In this document: positions 1 to 5,966 of the stretch, in pieces | Position numbering within the stretch: the stretch's first letter is position 1 | Layout of the letters: each line of letters starts with the position of its first letter | From: Deferribacteraceae bacterium | Lineage (GTDB): Bacteria; Chrysiogenota; Deferribacteres; Deferribacterales; JAISNW01 | Length of the DNA: 7,027 nucleotides | Reading direction: 5' to 3' | NCBI GenBank assembly: GCA_031285415.1 | Contig: JAITWF010000163.1 | Span: 1-7,027 of the forward strand | Translations under genes and position numbers: made by a program | The notes under the pieces: generated by a model | What the model was told of the DNA's origin: nothing | Databases searched by the model: none | What the model saw: the letters and a program-made list of their open reading frames with translations, nothing else

Positions 1-813
1 TTCTCTGACGATGGCAGACCTATCATGAATGCAGAGGTTATGCGCCGTGCGCTCGAGTATGCTCGTCACTTTGGCTCGTATATCGCATGCCACGAAGAGG
101 ATTTTAATTTAGCTAATAAAGGGTCGATCCATGAGGGGGCGATCTCTGCGAAGGTTGGATTGCGTGGAATTCCAGCTGAAGCGGAAACTATCATGATCGC
201 TCGTGATATAGAGCTTGCAAGGCTTACAAAGAGCCGAATTCATATCTGTCATATCTCCTCACGGCACTCTGTCGAGCTTGTGCGCAGAGGGAAGGCGGCT
301 GGGGTGGATGTGACGGCGGAGGTAACGCCGAACCACCTTATGATGACCGATCTCGTCTGCGAGGGGTACGATACACACTCGAAGGTTAATCCACCACTTC
401 GCACAGAGGAGGATCGCCTTGCGCTTATCGAGGGGCTACGCTCTGGCGTGATCGATTGCGTTGCAAGCGACCATGCCCCACATCATAGAGATGATAAGTT
501 TAAAGAGTACGATCTGGCGGCGTTTGGCATGTTGGGATTACAGTTTATCGTGCCATTCACACTGAAAGCTGGCATAGATTGGGTGAACTTTGTGAAGGTA
601 ACGTCATCTAACCCTGCTAAAATACTGAAATTAACCGATAGAGGGCAGCTGGCAGCTGGATATAAGGCGGATATCGCCGTTATCGACCCTGAACTAGAGT
701 ATATATTCGATGATAGCGTAAGTCGCTCTAAGAGCAAGAACACGCTCCATTGGGGCAAACCGTTGAAGGGGATGGCTGTCAAAGTGTTCAAAGGTGGGCG
801 ACTATATAATTAA
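1..813 (+). CDS. pyrC: Dihydroorotase (class I), 5'-truncated by the window edge
   Basis: Dihydroorotase closes N-carbamoyl-L-aspartate to dihydroorotate, step three of cytoplasmic de novo pyrimidine synthesis. The frame is open from base 1 (it begins FSDDGRPI before the first internal ATG at 25), so that ATG is not the true start. The 270 residues present compare with about 425-430 in the family, so roughly 155 residues are missing, including the N-terminal HxH metal motif. Visible metal-site elements, numbered from the window edge: His31 in CHEED, His84 in HICHIS, and Asp157 in ASDHAPHH. KVNPPLR and the C-terminal SRSKSKNT segment are also class I hallmarks. The end is intact (TAA 811-813). 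The usual SKSKNTPF reads SKSKNTLH here, a mild variation. pyrB often precedes pyrC but lies outside the window. No intrinsic terminator follows; the palindromic repeat 22 bases downstream may shape the transcript 3' end. Allantoinase or hydantoinase is less likely, given these motifs. Confidence 0.95.
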   Translation, partial: FSDDGRPIMNAEVMRRALEYARHFGSYIACHEEDFNLANKGSIHEGAISAKVGLRGIPAEAETIMIARDIELARLTKSRIHICHISSRHSVELVRRGKAAGVDVTAEVTPNHLMMTDLVCEGYDTHSKVNPPLRTEEDRLALIEGLRSGVIDCVASDHAPHHRDDKFKEYDLAAFGMLGLQFIVPFTLKAGIDWVNFVKVTSSNPAKILKLTDRGQLAAGYKADIAVIDPELEYIFDDSVSRSKSKNTLHWGKPLKGMAVKVFKGGRLYN

Positions 814-835
814 TTGCACCAATGAGAGTGGTACG

Positions 836-956
836 CATAAACACTCCCCCCTTGAGGGGGAGTCGAAGCTTTTAGCTTCGGTGGGGGGTTGCAGGGGCAG
901 ACCCCTCCCCGAAACATTTCATGTTTCGACCCTCCCTCAAGGGGAAGGTATTTATG
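836..956. repeat. 121-base imperfect palindrome of nested hairpins (REP/MITE-like)
   Basis: The outer 34 bases on each side (836-869 and 923-956) are inverted repeats matching at 27 of 34 positions without gaps, starting CATAAA on the left and ending TTTATG on the right. Inside are four local stem-loops: 843-850/856-863 (8 bp, C/G-run arms), 864-870/874-880 (CGAAGCT/AGCTTCG, loop TTT), 893-897/902-906 (AGGGG/CCCCT, loop CAGA, with flanking G and C runs able to extend it), and 910-917/921-928 (CGAAACAT/ATGTTTCG, loop TTC). Both arms share the same order: C/G hairpin, GTCGAA, short hairpin, G run. The composition is unlike the neighbouring genes. No target-site duplication is evident. No stem is followed by a T run, so it is not a classical intrinsic terminator. 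Whether it recurs in the genome cannot be seen here; the form suggests a dispersed, non-autonomous repeat. Confidence 0.75.
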
Positions 957-992
957 GATTGGTCGTTAAATCTATAGTCGCCAAAAACGGCG

Positions 993-1021
993 TTGCTATA
1001 AGTTAACTTTTTATATATAAT
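993..1021 (+). promoter_or_regulatory. Sigma70-like promoter for the HD-GYP/nitroreductase operon
   Basis: TTGCTA (993-998), a 17-base spacer and a consensus TATAAT (1016-1021) place the start of transcription near 1027-1029, about 15 bases before the GTG codon at 1043. The -35 box matches TTGACA at four of six positions and the -10 is perfect. An inverted repeat (973-1000) overlaps the -35. The operon therefore probably has its own promoter and does not depend on read-through from pyrC. Confidence 0.6.
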
Positions 1022-1030
1022 GCCACTTTT

Positions 1031-1036
1031 GGGGAG
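1031..1036 (+). promoter_or_regulatory. Ribosome binding site fixing the GTG start of the HD-GYP gene
   Basis: GGGGAG lies six bases before the GTG at 1043. It is the only well-placed Shine-Dalgarno sequence near the 5' end of this frame and supports GTG over later in-frame starts. Confidence 0.7.
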
Positions 1037-1042
1037 ATCAAC

Positions 1043-2302
1043 GTGAGTGAAATAGTTAAAATTCCGCTTGAACAGCTTGATGTTGGTATGATCGTGGTAA
1101 AGTTTGATAGGGCAGGCTTCTCCTTCCCTCATTACGGCAGACCGTTCCCCGATACAGTGCTTAAATCGTATCTTGTGGGCAACGGCGTTACCTACGCATA
1201 TATTCGTGTAGCGCATGATGGGGAGTACCCCTCTATAAAGGCAGAGTCGGAGCCAGAATCGATCGACGATTATATCAGTACGCTCGATTCATCTTTCAGC
1301 AATGTAGTCCAAACCCCGCCAGAGGCACCGATTCTATCGATCAACGAAGTCACCCAAGCTATGCTTATGCATAGGAAGACGAAAGAGGCGACGTTGAAGC
1401 TATTAGGCGAGGCTCGCTTCGGTAGAGCGTTCGACACCTCTGCCGCTACAGATATGATGTCGGAGCTGGTATCAAACTGTATTAAAAGCCCTGACGCCTT
1501 TGTCAATATGACACGCCTTAAAGATCTAGATAACTATACATTCACTCACTCTGTTAATGTCTCTGTGCTATCAATAGCGTTAGGGCGCAGGCTAGGTGTA
1601 TCTGCTGACGAGATGGCAAATCTTGGGCTTGCAGGGCTTCTGCACGATGTGGGCAAGATGATGATCTCTGATGAGATTATAAATAAACCGGGCAAGCTCA
1701 ATGAAGATGAGCTTAAAATTATCCGCATGCATCCAACGTATGGGTACGACTACCTGAAAGAGCATAGCAAGGTGACGGATGATGTGCTATTTGCCGTTCG
1801 ACACCATCATGAAAAGTCAGATGGCTCAGGCTACCCTGATGGATTGACGGAGAAGGATATCCCGAAGTTTGCCAAGATTATATCGATAGCCGATGTTTAC
1901 GACGCTATCACAAGCGAGCGTTCATATAAGAAGGGGCTAGTGCCGTCGGACGCTCTGCGAATAATCTTTAGCTGGTCGGGCAAACACTTTAATAATACAC
2001 TTGTGAAGTTCTTTGTTAATATTATGGGGATCTACCCTGTCGGTACGCTAGTGGTGCTTGATACAAAGGAGCTAGCGGTTATCTTTGAACCGAACAAGAA
2101 CGAGCCTATGCGCCCACGGATCTTGATTATCTCCGATTCGAATATGGATCTGATACAGCCGACGTTCTTTGATCTATCGACGTACAACGTTGCCACAGGT
2201 GCGCCATATAAAACGATCATGTCGGCTATCGACCCAAGAGAGTTTTCGATCGATACGAATTTAGTCATAGAGCAGTACGCACACAAGCAAAACAGGAGTT
2301 GA
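1043..2302 (+). CDS. DUF3391 and HD-GYP domain protein, probable cyclic-di-GMP phosphodiesterase
   Basis: A 419-residue protein with no signal peptide or membrane segment, so probably cytoplasmic. Residues about 5-130 resemble DUF3391 (opening IPLEQLDVGMIVVKFDRAG), a domain often placed before HD-GYP. The HD-GYP domain covers about 160-330 and its metal-site motifs look complete: His169, His201-Asp202 in LLHDVGK, His230, His255-His256 in HHEKSDGSGYPDG with Gly263-Tyr264-Pro265, and Asp284 in SIADVYDAI. Active HD-GYP enzymes hydrolyse cyclic-di-GMP to pGpG or GMP, so this is probably a working phosphodiesterase lowering the second messenger that controls motility and attachment. Some relatives instead prefer other cyclic dinucleotides. 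The last ~90 residues (from about 331) follow the pattern of similar proteins but I cannot assign them a function. The start is GTG with GGGGAG upstream and a TATAAT promoter. The stop lies one base before the nitroreductase ATG, so the two are almost certainly co-transcribed. Confidence 0.9.
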   Translation: MSEIVKIPLEQLDVGMIVVKFDRAGFSFPHYGRPFPDTVLKSYLVGNGVTYAYIRVAHDGEYPSIKAESEPESIDDYISTLDSSFSNVVQTPPEAPILSINEVTQAMLMHRKTKEATLKLLGEARFGRAFDTSAATDMMSELVSNCIKSPDAFVNMTRLKDLDNYTFTHSVNVSVLSIALGRRLGVSADEMANLGLAGLLHDVGKMMISDEIINKPGKLNEDELKIIRMHPTYGYDYLKEHSKVTDDVLFAVRHHHEKSDGSGYPDGLTEKDIPKFAKIISIADVYDAITSERSYKKGLVPSDALRIIFSWSGKHFNNTLVKFFVNIMGIYPVGTLVVLDTKELAVIFEPNKNEPMRPRILIISDSNMDLIQPTFFDLSTYNVATGAPYKTIMSAIDPREFSIDTNLVIEQYAHKQNRS

Positions 2303-2303
2303 G

Positions 2304-3089
2304 ATGTTTTTTTCACTAAACGAGTCTCTTTGCAACAAAGATGGAATCTGCGCAAAGCTTTGCCCATCGGGGATTATTCAGGTAGATGAGGCTACAAAAT
2401 ACCCATATGTCAACCCTCGCAATGAGGGCAAGTGTATAAAGTGTGGACAGTGTTCGGCGTTCTGCCCGACGTGCGCATGCGAGGTGCAGAGTATCGCTAG
2501 CGAGAGGCTGGAGCAGAACCAGCTACCAACAGCGGAATCGGTCAATACGCTGCTGAGAAGCCGCCGCAGCATTCGTATGTTTCGCAAAGACCTTGTTCCG
2601 CAGGGTGATATAGAGAGTCTACTTGCCGTTGCAGGGATGGCGCCAACTGCCACAAACATGCGCAGTATCAGCTGGCTTGTGATCTCTGGCAGAGAGCAGA
2701 TGGTAAAGATCGCCGATCTTATCGTTGATTATCTAGAGACTCAGGATCTAAGTAGCTACTATAAACCGCTGATTAAGCTTTATCGTAATGGCAACGATGT
2801 TATCTTGCGTGGAGCGTCGCAGCTTATTATATCGCTTCGCCCTAATGACTGGCCGTGGACAGAGGATGGCGTTATTGCGCTGACATACCTCGAGATTGCG
2901 GCGCACAGCCGTGGTATCGGTATGTGTTGGGCAGGCTTCTTCACGATGGCAGCAAGAAATTATAAGCCGCTACAGGATTACCTAGGTATCGATGGTAGCT
3001 ACGTTTGTGGCGCACAGATGACTGGCTATCCACTTCTAAAGACGAAGAAGATACCTATGCGCACACCGTTGGATGTAAAATTTAGATAG
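2304..3089 (+). CDS. Ferredoxin-domain nitroreductase family protein
   Basis: A 261-residue fusion of an N-terminal two-cluster ferredoxin domain (about 1-60) with an FMN-dependent nitroreductase fold (about 80-261). The second ferredoxin motif is complete: Cys44, Cys47, Cys50, Cys54-Pro. The first reads Cys10-x2-Asp13-x2-Cys16-x3-Cys20-Pro, so its second cysteine position is Asp. Two further cysteines (57, 59) follow the second motif. The nitroreductase part shows the FMN-contacting start SRRSIRMF (86-93), APTATNM (113-119), GMCWAGFF (206-213) and a GYPLLK ending typical of this ferredoxin-linked subfamily. The general role is electron transfer from iron-sulfur centres to FMN and on to an unknown acceptor; the physiological substrate cannot be told. 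AGGAG at 2294-2298, inside the end of the HD-GYP gene and five bases from the ATG, fixes the start. The 3' end overlaps the convergent mscS-type gene by eight bases. Confidence 0.9.
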   Translation: MFFSLNESLCNKDGICAKLCPSGIIQVDEATKYPYVNPRNEGKCIKCGQCSAFCPTCACEVQSIASERLEQNQLPTAESVNTLLRSRRSIRMFRKDLVPQGDIESLLAVAGMAPTATNMRSISWLVISGREQMVKIADLIVDYLETQDLSSYYKPLIKLYRNGNDVILRGASQLIISLRPNDWPWTEDGVIALTYLEIAAHSRGIGMCWAGFFTMAARNYKPLQDYLGIDGSYVCGAQMTGYPLLKTKKIPMRTPLDVKFR

Positions 3090-4113
3090 TATATATCGTG
3101 CGGCTAGGGAATGCAAACTCTAGCCCTCTTTTATTAAACTCTTGCAGTATCTTCATATTTACTGCATGAGTCCTCTCTGCAAATACTCCATATGCGTTCG
3201 ACTCCACAAAATATGTCAGCTCGATATTCAGGCTAGAGTCGGCAAACTCTTTGAAGAATGCTCGCACAAAGGTCGTTCCCTCGACGCTATTCACGATCTC
3301 TGCAAGTAGCTGTGGCACCGTCTGTAATTTATCCACAGGGGTGTCGTACTTGAGCCCTAAGAGCGATATTGATCTGCGCCTCTCCATCACATGAAAGTTC
3401 CTGACAACGCCCTTCGTCATATCGGTGTTAGAGATAATCACCTCGTCGCCGTTCTCATTCTCGATCCGTGTGCCCTTCAATCCGATCGTTTTCACTGTGC
3501 CTGTGATACCGTTAACGTTGACAATATCGCCGATGTTGAATGGTTTATCGAATAAGATTGTAAAGTAGTTGAATAAGTCTGATAAGATCGTCTGCGCCGC
3601 CAGTGCAACAGCCATACCACCGATACCAAGCCCTGTAAGGAGGCTTGTGGTGTCGAAGCCGATATTGTTTAGCACAAATAGGATGGCAGAGATCCACACC
3701 CCAACCGTTATTACCTTATTAATACTTGCTATCATCAGCGGATTCTGATTGCCGTTGCGCTTGAGGTATTCGTCGATAATCGCCTTGAATATATCGAGTG
3801 CAAGCCTAGCCACGCCTAGCACAAGGATAAATACACCGATCCGCACAAGCCAGATATGCGCCTGTGGCGGTATCTGTAGGTATTGCGACGTTACATAAAA
3901 GGGTAGATAGATAAATATCGGCTTAAAGTGCGCTTTCGCACTGAATATTAGTGCAAATACAGGGTGTTTCTGCGACAGCCTTCTGCCTATAAACTTTAAG
4001 ATAGTAAGCAGTAGGTAGCATAGCATAAAGATCACTGCAAAGGTTGCAACGGCCTTTAGGTAGGAGTAGATTGTGTTTCCAAAGATAACGGTATCTAATG
4101 TTATATTCGTCAT
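3082..4113 (-). CDS. MscS-family small-conductance mechanosensitive ion channel
   Basis: A 343-residue inner-membrane protein. Hydrophobic segments lie at about 22-40, 65-80, 87-106, 131-150 and 156-186; the last carries the Gly/Ala-rich pore helix pattern of MscS (GLGIGGMAVALAAQ, 161-174). It is followed by the signature beta domain (FDKPFNIGDIVNVNG, 188-202, then GTRIENENGDEVIISN, 214-229) and the usual C-terminal end (FAFPSRTIY). Such channels open under membrane tension and release solutes during hypo-osmotic shock. Extra helices before the pore helix make it larger than E. coli MscS, closer to the five-helix type. I chose ATG 4113. A TTG 36 bases upstream (4149) is in frame, but it coincides with a perfect TTGACA -35 box, and the family N-terminus fits MTNITLDTVIFGNTIYSYL. 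No Shine-Dalgarno precedes ATG 4113, so the mRNA is probably leaderless or nearly so. It diverges from the transglutaminase-like gene. Confidence 0.93.
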   Translation of the reverse strand: MTNITLDTVIFGNTIYSYLKAVATFAVIFMLCYLLLTILKFIGRRLSQKHPVFALIFSAKAHFKPIFIYLPFYVTSQYLQIPPQAHIWLVRIGVFILVLGVARLALDIFKAIIDEYLKRNGNQNPLMIASINKVITVGVWISAILFVLNNIGFDTTSLLTGLGIGGMAVALAAQTILSDLFNYFTILFDKPFNIGDIVNVNGITGTVKTIGLKGTRIENENGDEVIISNTDMTKGVVRNFHVMERRRSISLLGLKYDTPVDKLQTVPQLLAEIVNSVEGTTFVRAFFKEFADSSLNIELTYFVESNAYGVFAERTHAVNMKILQEFNKRGLEFAFPSRTIYTI

Positions 4114-4120
4114 AGAAACT

Positions 4121-4149
4121 TTATTACAACAATCAGACAACCCTGTCAA
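4121..4149 (-). promoter_or_regulatory. Promoter of the mscS-type gene
   Basis: Reading the minus strand, a perfect TTGACA (4149-4144) is followed after 17 bases by TAATAA (4126-4121). With a 15-base spacer, TGTAAT (4128-4123) is a closer -10 match but at poor spacing. Either choice puts the transcription start within a few bases of the ATG at 4113. Confidence 0.6.
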
Positions 4150-4157
4150 TCTCTCGC

Positions 4158-4186
4158 TTGACTTACCGTTACTATCTCCATAGAAT
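4158..4186 (+). promoter_or_regulatory. Promoter of the transglutaminase-like gene and lgt
   Basis: TTGACT (4158-4163), a 17-base spacer and TAGAAT (4181-4186) match sigma70 consensus at five of six positions in each box. The expected start point (six to eight bases past the -10) is 4192-4194, the ATG itself, and no Shine-Dalgarno is present. A leaderless mRNA is inferred. The -35 box lies eight bases from the -35 of the divergent promoter. Confidence 0.65.
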
Positions 4187-4191
4187 ATAGT

Positions 4192-4983
4192 ATGCGTTAC
4201 CTTATAATAATAGCAATGCTCACATTCACAATTTCAGCCGAAGCCGCCACTATCCGCAACTATCAGCAGTTTGAGGCAGAGCTTGATCGGTACGTATCGG
4301 AGGCTATCGAGGTCTTCACCGTTACCCTTGCGGCAAATGCAAACTATCAGGAGTATGCAGAGAGGTACTTTAACGGTGTTAGCAACGTCGAAAAGTGGCA
4401 CCTACAGGGGAAGAGGGCGAGCGTACTTACCATAAACTTCACCGTCACATACTCCCCCGAGCTACTTATCTTGAAGGGGCGAAAGCTTGAGTATAAGGAG
4501 AAGTTGATTCAGAATGCCGCCAAATCAACCTTATCAAAGATTGTTAAAGATGATATGACAGATTACGATAAGATAAAGGCGGTTCACGATTTTATCGTCT
4601 TAAACACCGCATACGATGAGTATACCTATCAGAATGGCGAGCCTAAGCGTAATGCCGCTTCGCCCTTTGATTCGTACGGTGTCTTTATGGAGAAGAGTGC
4701 AGTTTGCGACGGATATACTAGAGCGTTCTACCTGCTCACCAATATGTTAGGCTATGATAGCATAGTTGTAAACGGCGAGTCGCTACTGGATAATGGGGCG
4801 CACAGCTGGAATAAGATCAAGCTCGATGGCAGGTGGTACAACGTCGACTCCACGTGGGACGACCCGATCCCTGATAAAAAGGGGCGAGTGCTACACAACT
4901 ACTTCTTGATCTCCGATAAAAAGATGCGCAAAGACCATAAGTGGGTTGGACACGACTACCCAGTTGCTACACAGGACTATTAA
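4192..4983 (+). CDS. Secreted transglutaminase-like (papain-fold) domain protein
   Basis: A 263-residue protein with a short signal peptide (MRYLIIIAMLTFTISAEA, likely cut after Ala18; no lipobox), so exported to the periplasm or cell surface. Residues about 20-120 are a charged region I do not recognise. The transglutaminase-core fold runs from about 120 (DYDKIKAVHDFIV, 124-136) and has the full catalytic triad: Cys172 in SAVCDGYTRAF, His204 in GAHSWNKIKLDG, Asp219 in RWYNVDSTWDDP. The end (YFLISDKKM ... DHKW, 237-251) matches bacterial relatives. These are usually cysteine peptidases or amide-modifying enzymes, not true protein cross-linkers; the substrate is unknown. The start is ATG 4192, with no ribosome binding site and a promoter at 4158-4186. 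The stop overlaps the lgt start as TAATG, which implies one transcript and translational coupling, and an envelope role is plausible from that context. Confidence 0.88.
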   Translation: MRYLIIIAMLTFTISAEAATIRNYQQFEAELDRYVSEAIEVFTVTLAANANYQEYAERYFNGVSNVEKWHLQGKRASVLTINFTVTYSPELLILKGRKLEYKEKLIQNAAKSTLSKIVKDDMTDYDKIKAVHDFIVLNTAYDEYTYQNGEPKRNAASPFDSYGVFMEKSAVCDGYTRAFYLLTNMLGYDSIVVNGESLLDNGAHSWNKIKLDGRWYNVDSTWDDPIPDKKGRVLHNYFLISDKKMRKDHKWVGHDYPVATQDY

Positions 4984-5927
4984 TGCACCCATATCTCTTT
5001 ACAATCGGCGGTTTCGAGCTTCGAATCTATAGTCTTATGCTTATGCTCGCCCTACTTATCGCTCTACACTTTGTGGGTAGACGTGCGGCAAGTCTAGGTA
5101 TAAACGCTAAATCGGTGGAGAACTGTATTATAGCGTCGTTCATCGGCGGCGTATTGGGCGCAAGGGCGTACTACGTTCTATTCAATCTACCGTACTTTAT
5201 GGAGTATCCAACTGAGATCCTCGCCATCTGGCACGGCGGACTTGCCATACATGGGGGGATCGCCGCCAGCGTGCTGACTATGGTCGTATACTGTAGGGTA
5301 AAGGGGCTATCTGCCTTTGTGCTAGGGGATATCGCAGCGCCGTTCCTCCTATTGGGGCAGGGGATCGGCAGGATCGGTAATTTTGCCAACGGCGAAGCGC
5401 ACGGCGTGCCGACTATTACCCCACCAGAGATTATCTTTCAACTCCGTCCAGCGTTCAGTGAATTTTGGAGTAGCGCAATGGTACAGAGCGGTATCCGCAA
5501 TACTCCAGAGGCACTCACATCGCTATACGAACGGATCGTTGTAGCACCTATCGGCGTTGTTTATCACGGCGTCGATTACCTTTTGAAGGAGTATGTACCA
5601 TGGGGGGTGCGCTTCCCATCGACCTATGGGGCGCAGGCGTATCTCGAGTTTGGCTCCCTCCCTGTACATCCAACGTTCTTCTACGAGATGATCTTAAACT
5701 TTATCGGTGCCGCAATCATGCTCACCCTTTGGCGCAAAGATAGATTTATCGGTAGCGGCAGAATAATTGCGCTATATCTGCTGTTTTATGCCGTTATACG
5801 TGGTTTTGTGACCTTTTTTAGGGCAGACGACCTGATGTTTTTAGGATTAAGGGCTCCGCATGTGGCAAGCTTAGTGCTGTTAGTCGCTGCGGCGGTATTG
5901 TACAAGAGATCTCGTCATTCTGCTTGA
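4983..5927 (+). CDS. lgt: Prolipoprotein diacylglyceryl transferase
   Basis: Lgt moves a diacylglyceryl group from phosphatidylglycerol to the lipobox cysteine of prolipoproteins in the inner membrane, the first step of lipoprotein maturation. The 314-residue multi-helix protein starts MHPYLFTIGGF, the classic Lgt N-terminus. An ATG 42 bases upstream (4941) is in frame but lies inside the preceding gene and adds an unlike tail. Residues matching E. coli essential positions: Tyr16 (Y26), His90 (H103) in HGGLAIHGG, Arg130 (R143), Asn133 (N146), Glu138 (E151) and Gly141 (G154) in GRIGNFANGEAHG, His229 in HPTFFYE (H196), Tyr269 (Y235) and Arg273 (R239). The E. coli Glu243 position appears to be Thr277 (RGFVTFFR). 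The stretch between Gly141 and His229 is 87 residues against about 41 in E. coli, an enlarged periplasmic part. AGGA at 4973-4976 is a weak ribosome site; coupling through TAATG probably drives translation. Confidence 0.96.
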   Translation: MHPYLFTIGGFELRIYSLMLMLALLIALHFVGRRAASLGINAKSVENCIIASFIGGVLGARAYYVLFNLPYFMEYPTEILAIWHGGLAIHGGIAASVLTMVVYCRVKGLSAFVLGDIAAPFLLLGQGIGRIGNFANGEAHGVPTITPPEIIFQLRPAFSEFWSSAMVQSGIRNTPEALTSLYERIVVAPIGVVYHGVDYLLKEYVPWGVRFPSTYGAQAYLEFGSLPVHPTFFYEMILNFIGAAIMLTLWRKDRFIGSGRIIALYLLFYAVIRGFVTFFRADDLMFLGLRAPHVASLVLLVAAAVLYKRSRHSA

Positions 5928-5952
5928 TTCTTTCAGCATTTTATAGTTAAAT
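5924..5952 (+). promoter_or_regulatory. Possible weak promoter before the flippase-like gene
   Basis: TTGATT (5924-5929, overlapping the lgt stop), a 17-base spacer and TTAAAT (5947-5952) each match sigma70 boxes at four of six positions. The surrounding 50 bases are A/T-rich. The gene may equally be read through from lgt. Confidence 0.3.
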
Positions 5953-5966
5953 ACACTTAAAATAGC

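Noticed and set aside
483..791. Minus-strand 102-codon frame opposite pyrC
   Set aside because: It is the shadow of a clear dihydroorotase gene; the translation shows no domain.
818..832. ACCA/TGGT stem just after pyrC as a terminator
   Set aside because: Four base pairs around a seven-base loop with no T run is within chance.
794..1006. Plus-strand open frame of 70 codons across the palindromic repeat
   Set aside because: It begins inside pyrC, its sequence is produced by the C/G-run repeat, and it resembles no protein family.
872..1216. Minus-strand open frame of 114 codons
   Set aside because: It is half repeat and half the shadow of the HD-GYP gene, with no recognisable domain or ribosome site.
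4114..4149. TTG at 4149 as the start of the mscS-type gene
   Set aside because: The TTG is the first half of a perfect TTGACA promoter box, and the 12 extra residues (rich in Ser and Cys) are unlike channel N-termini.
4941..4982. ATG at 4941 as the start of lgt
   Set aside because: It lies inside the transglutaminase-like gene and adds 14 residues that do not fit Lgt; ATG 4983 gives the standard MHPYLF start.
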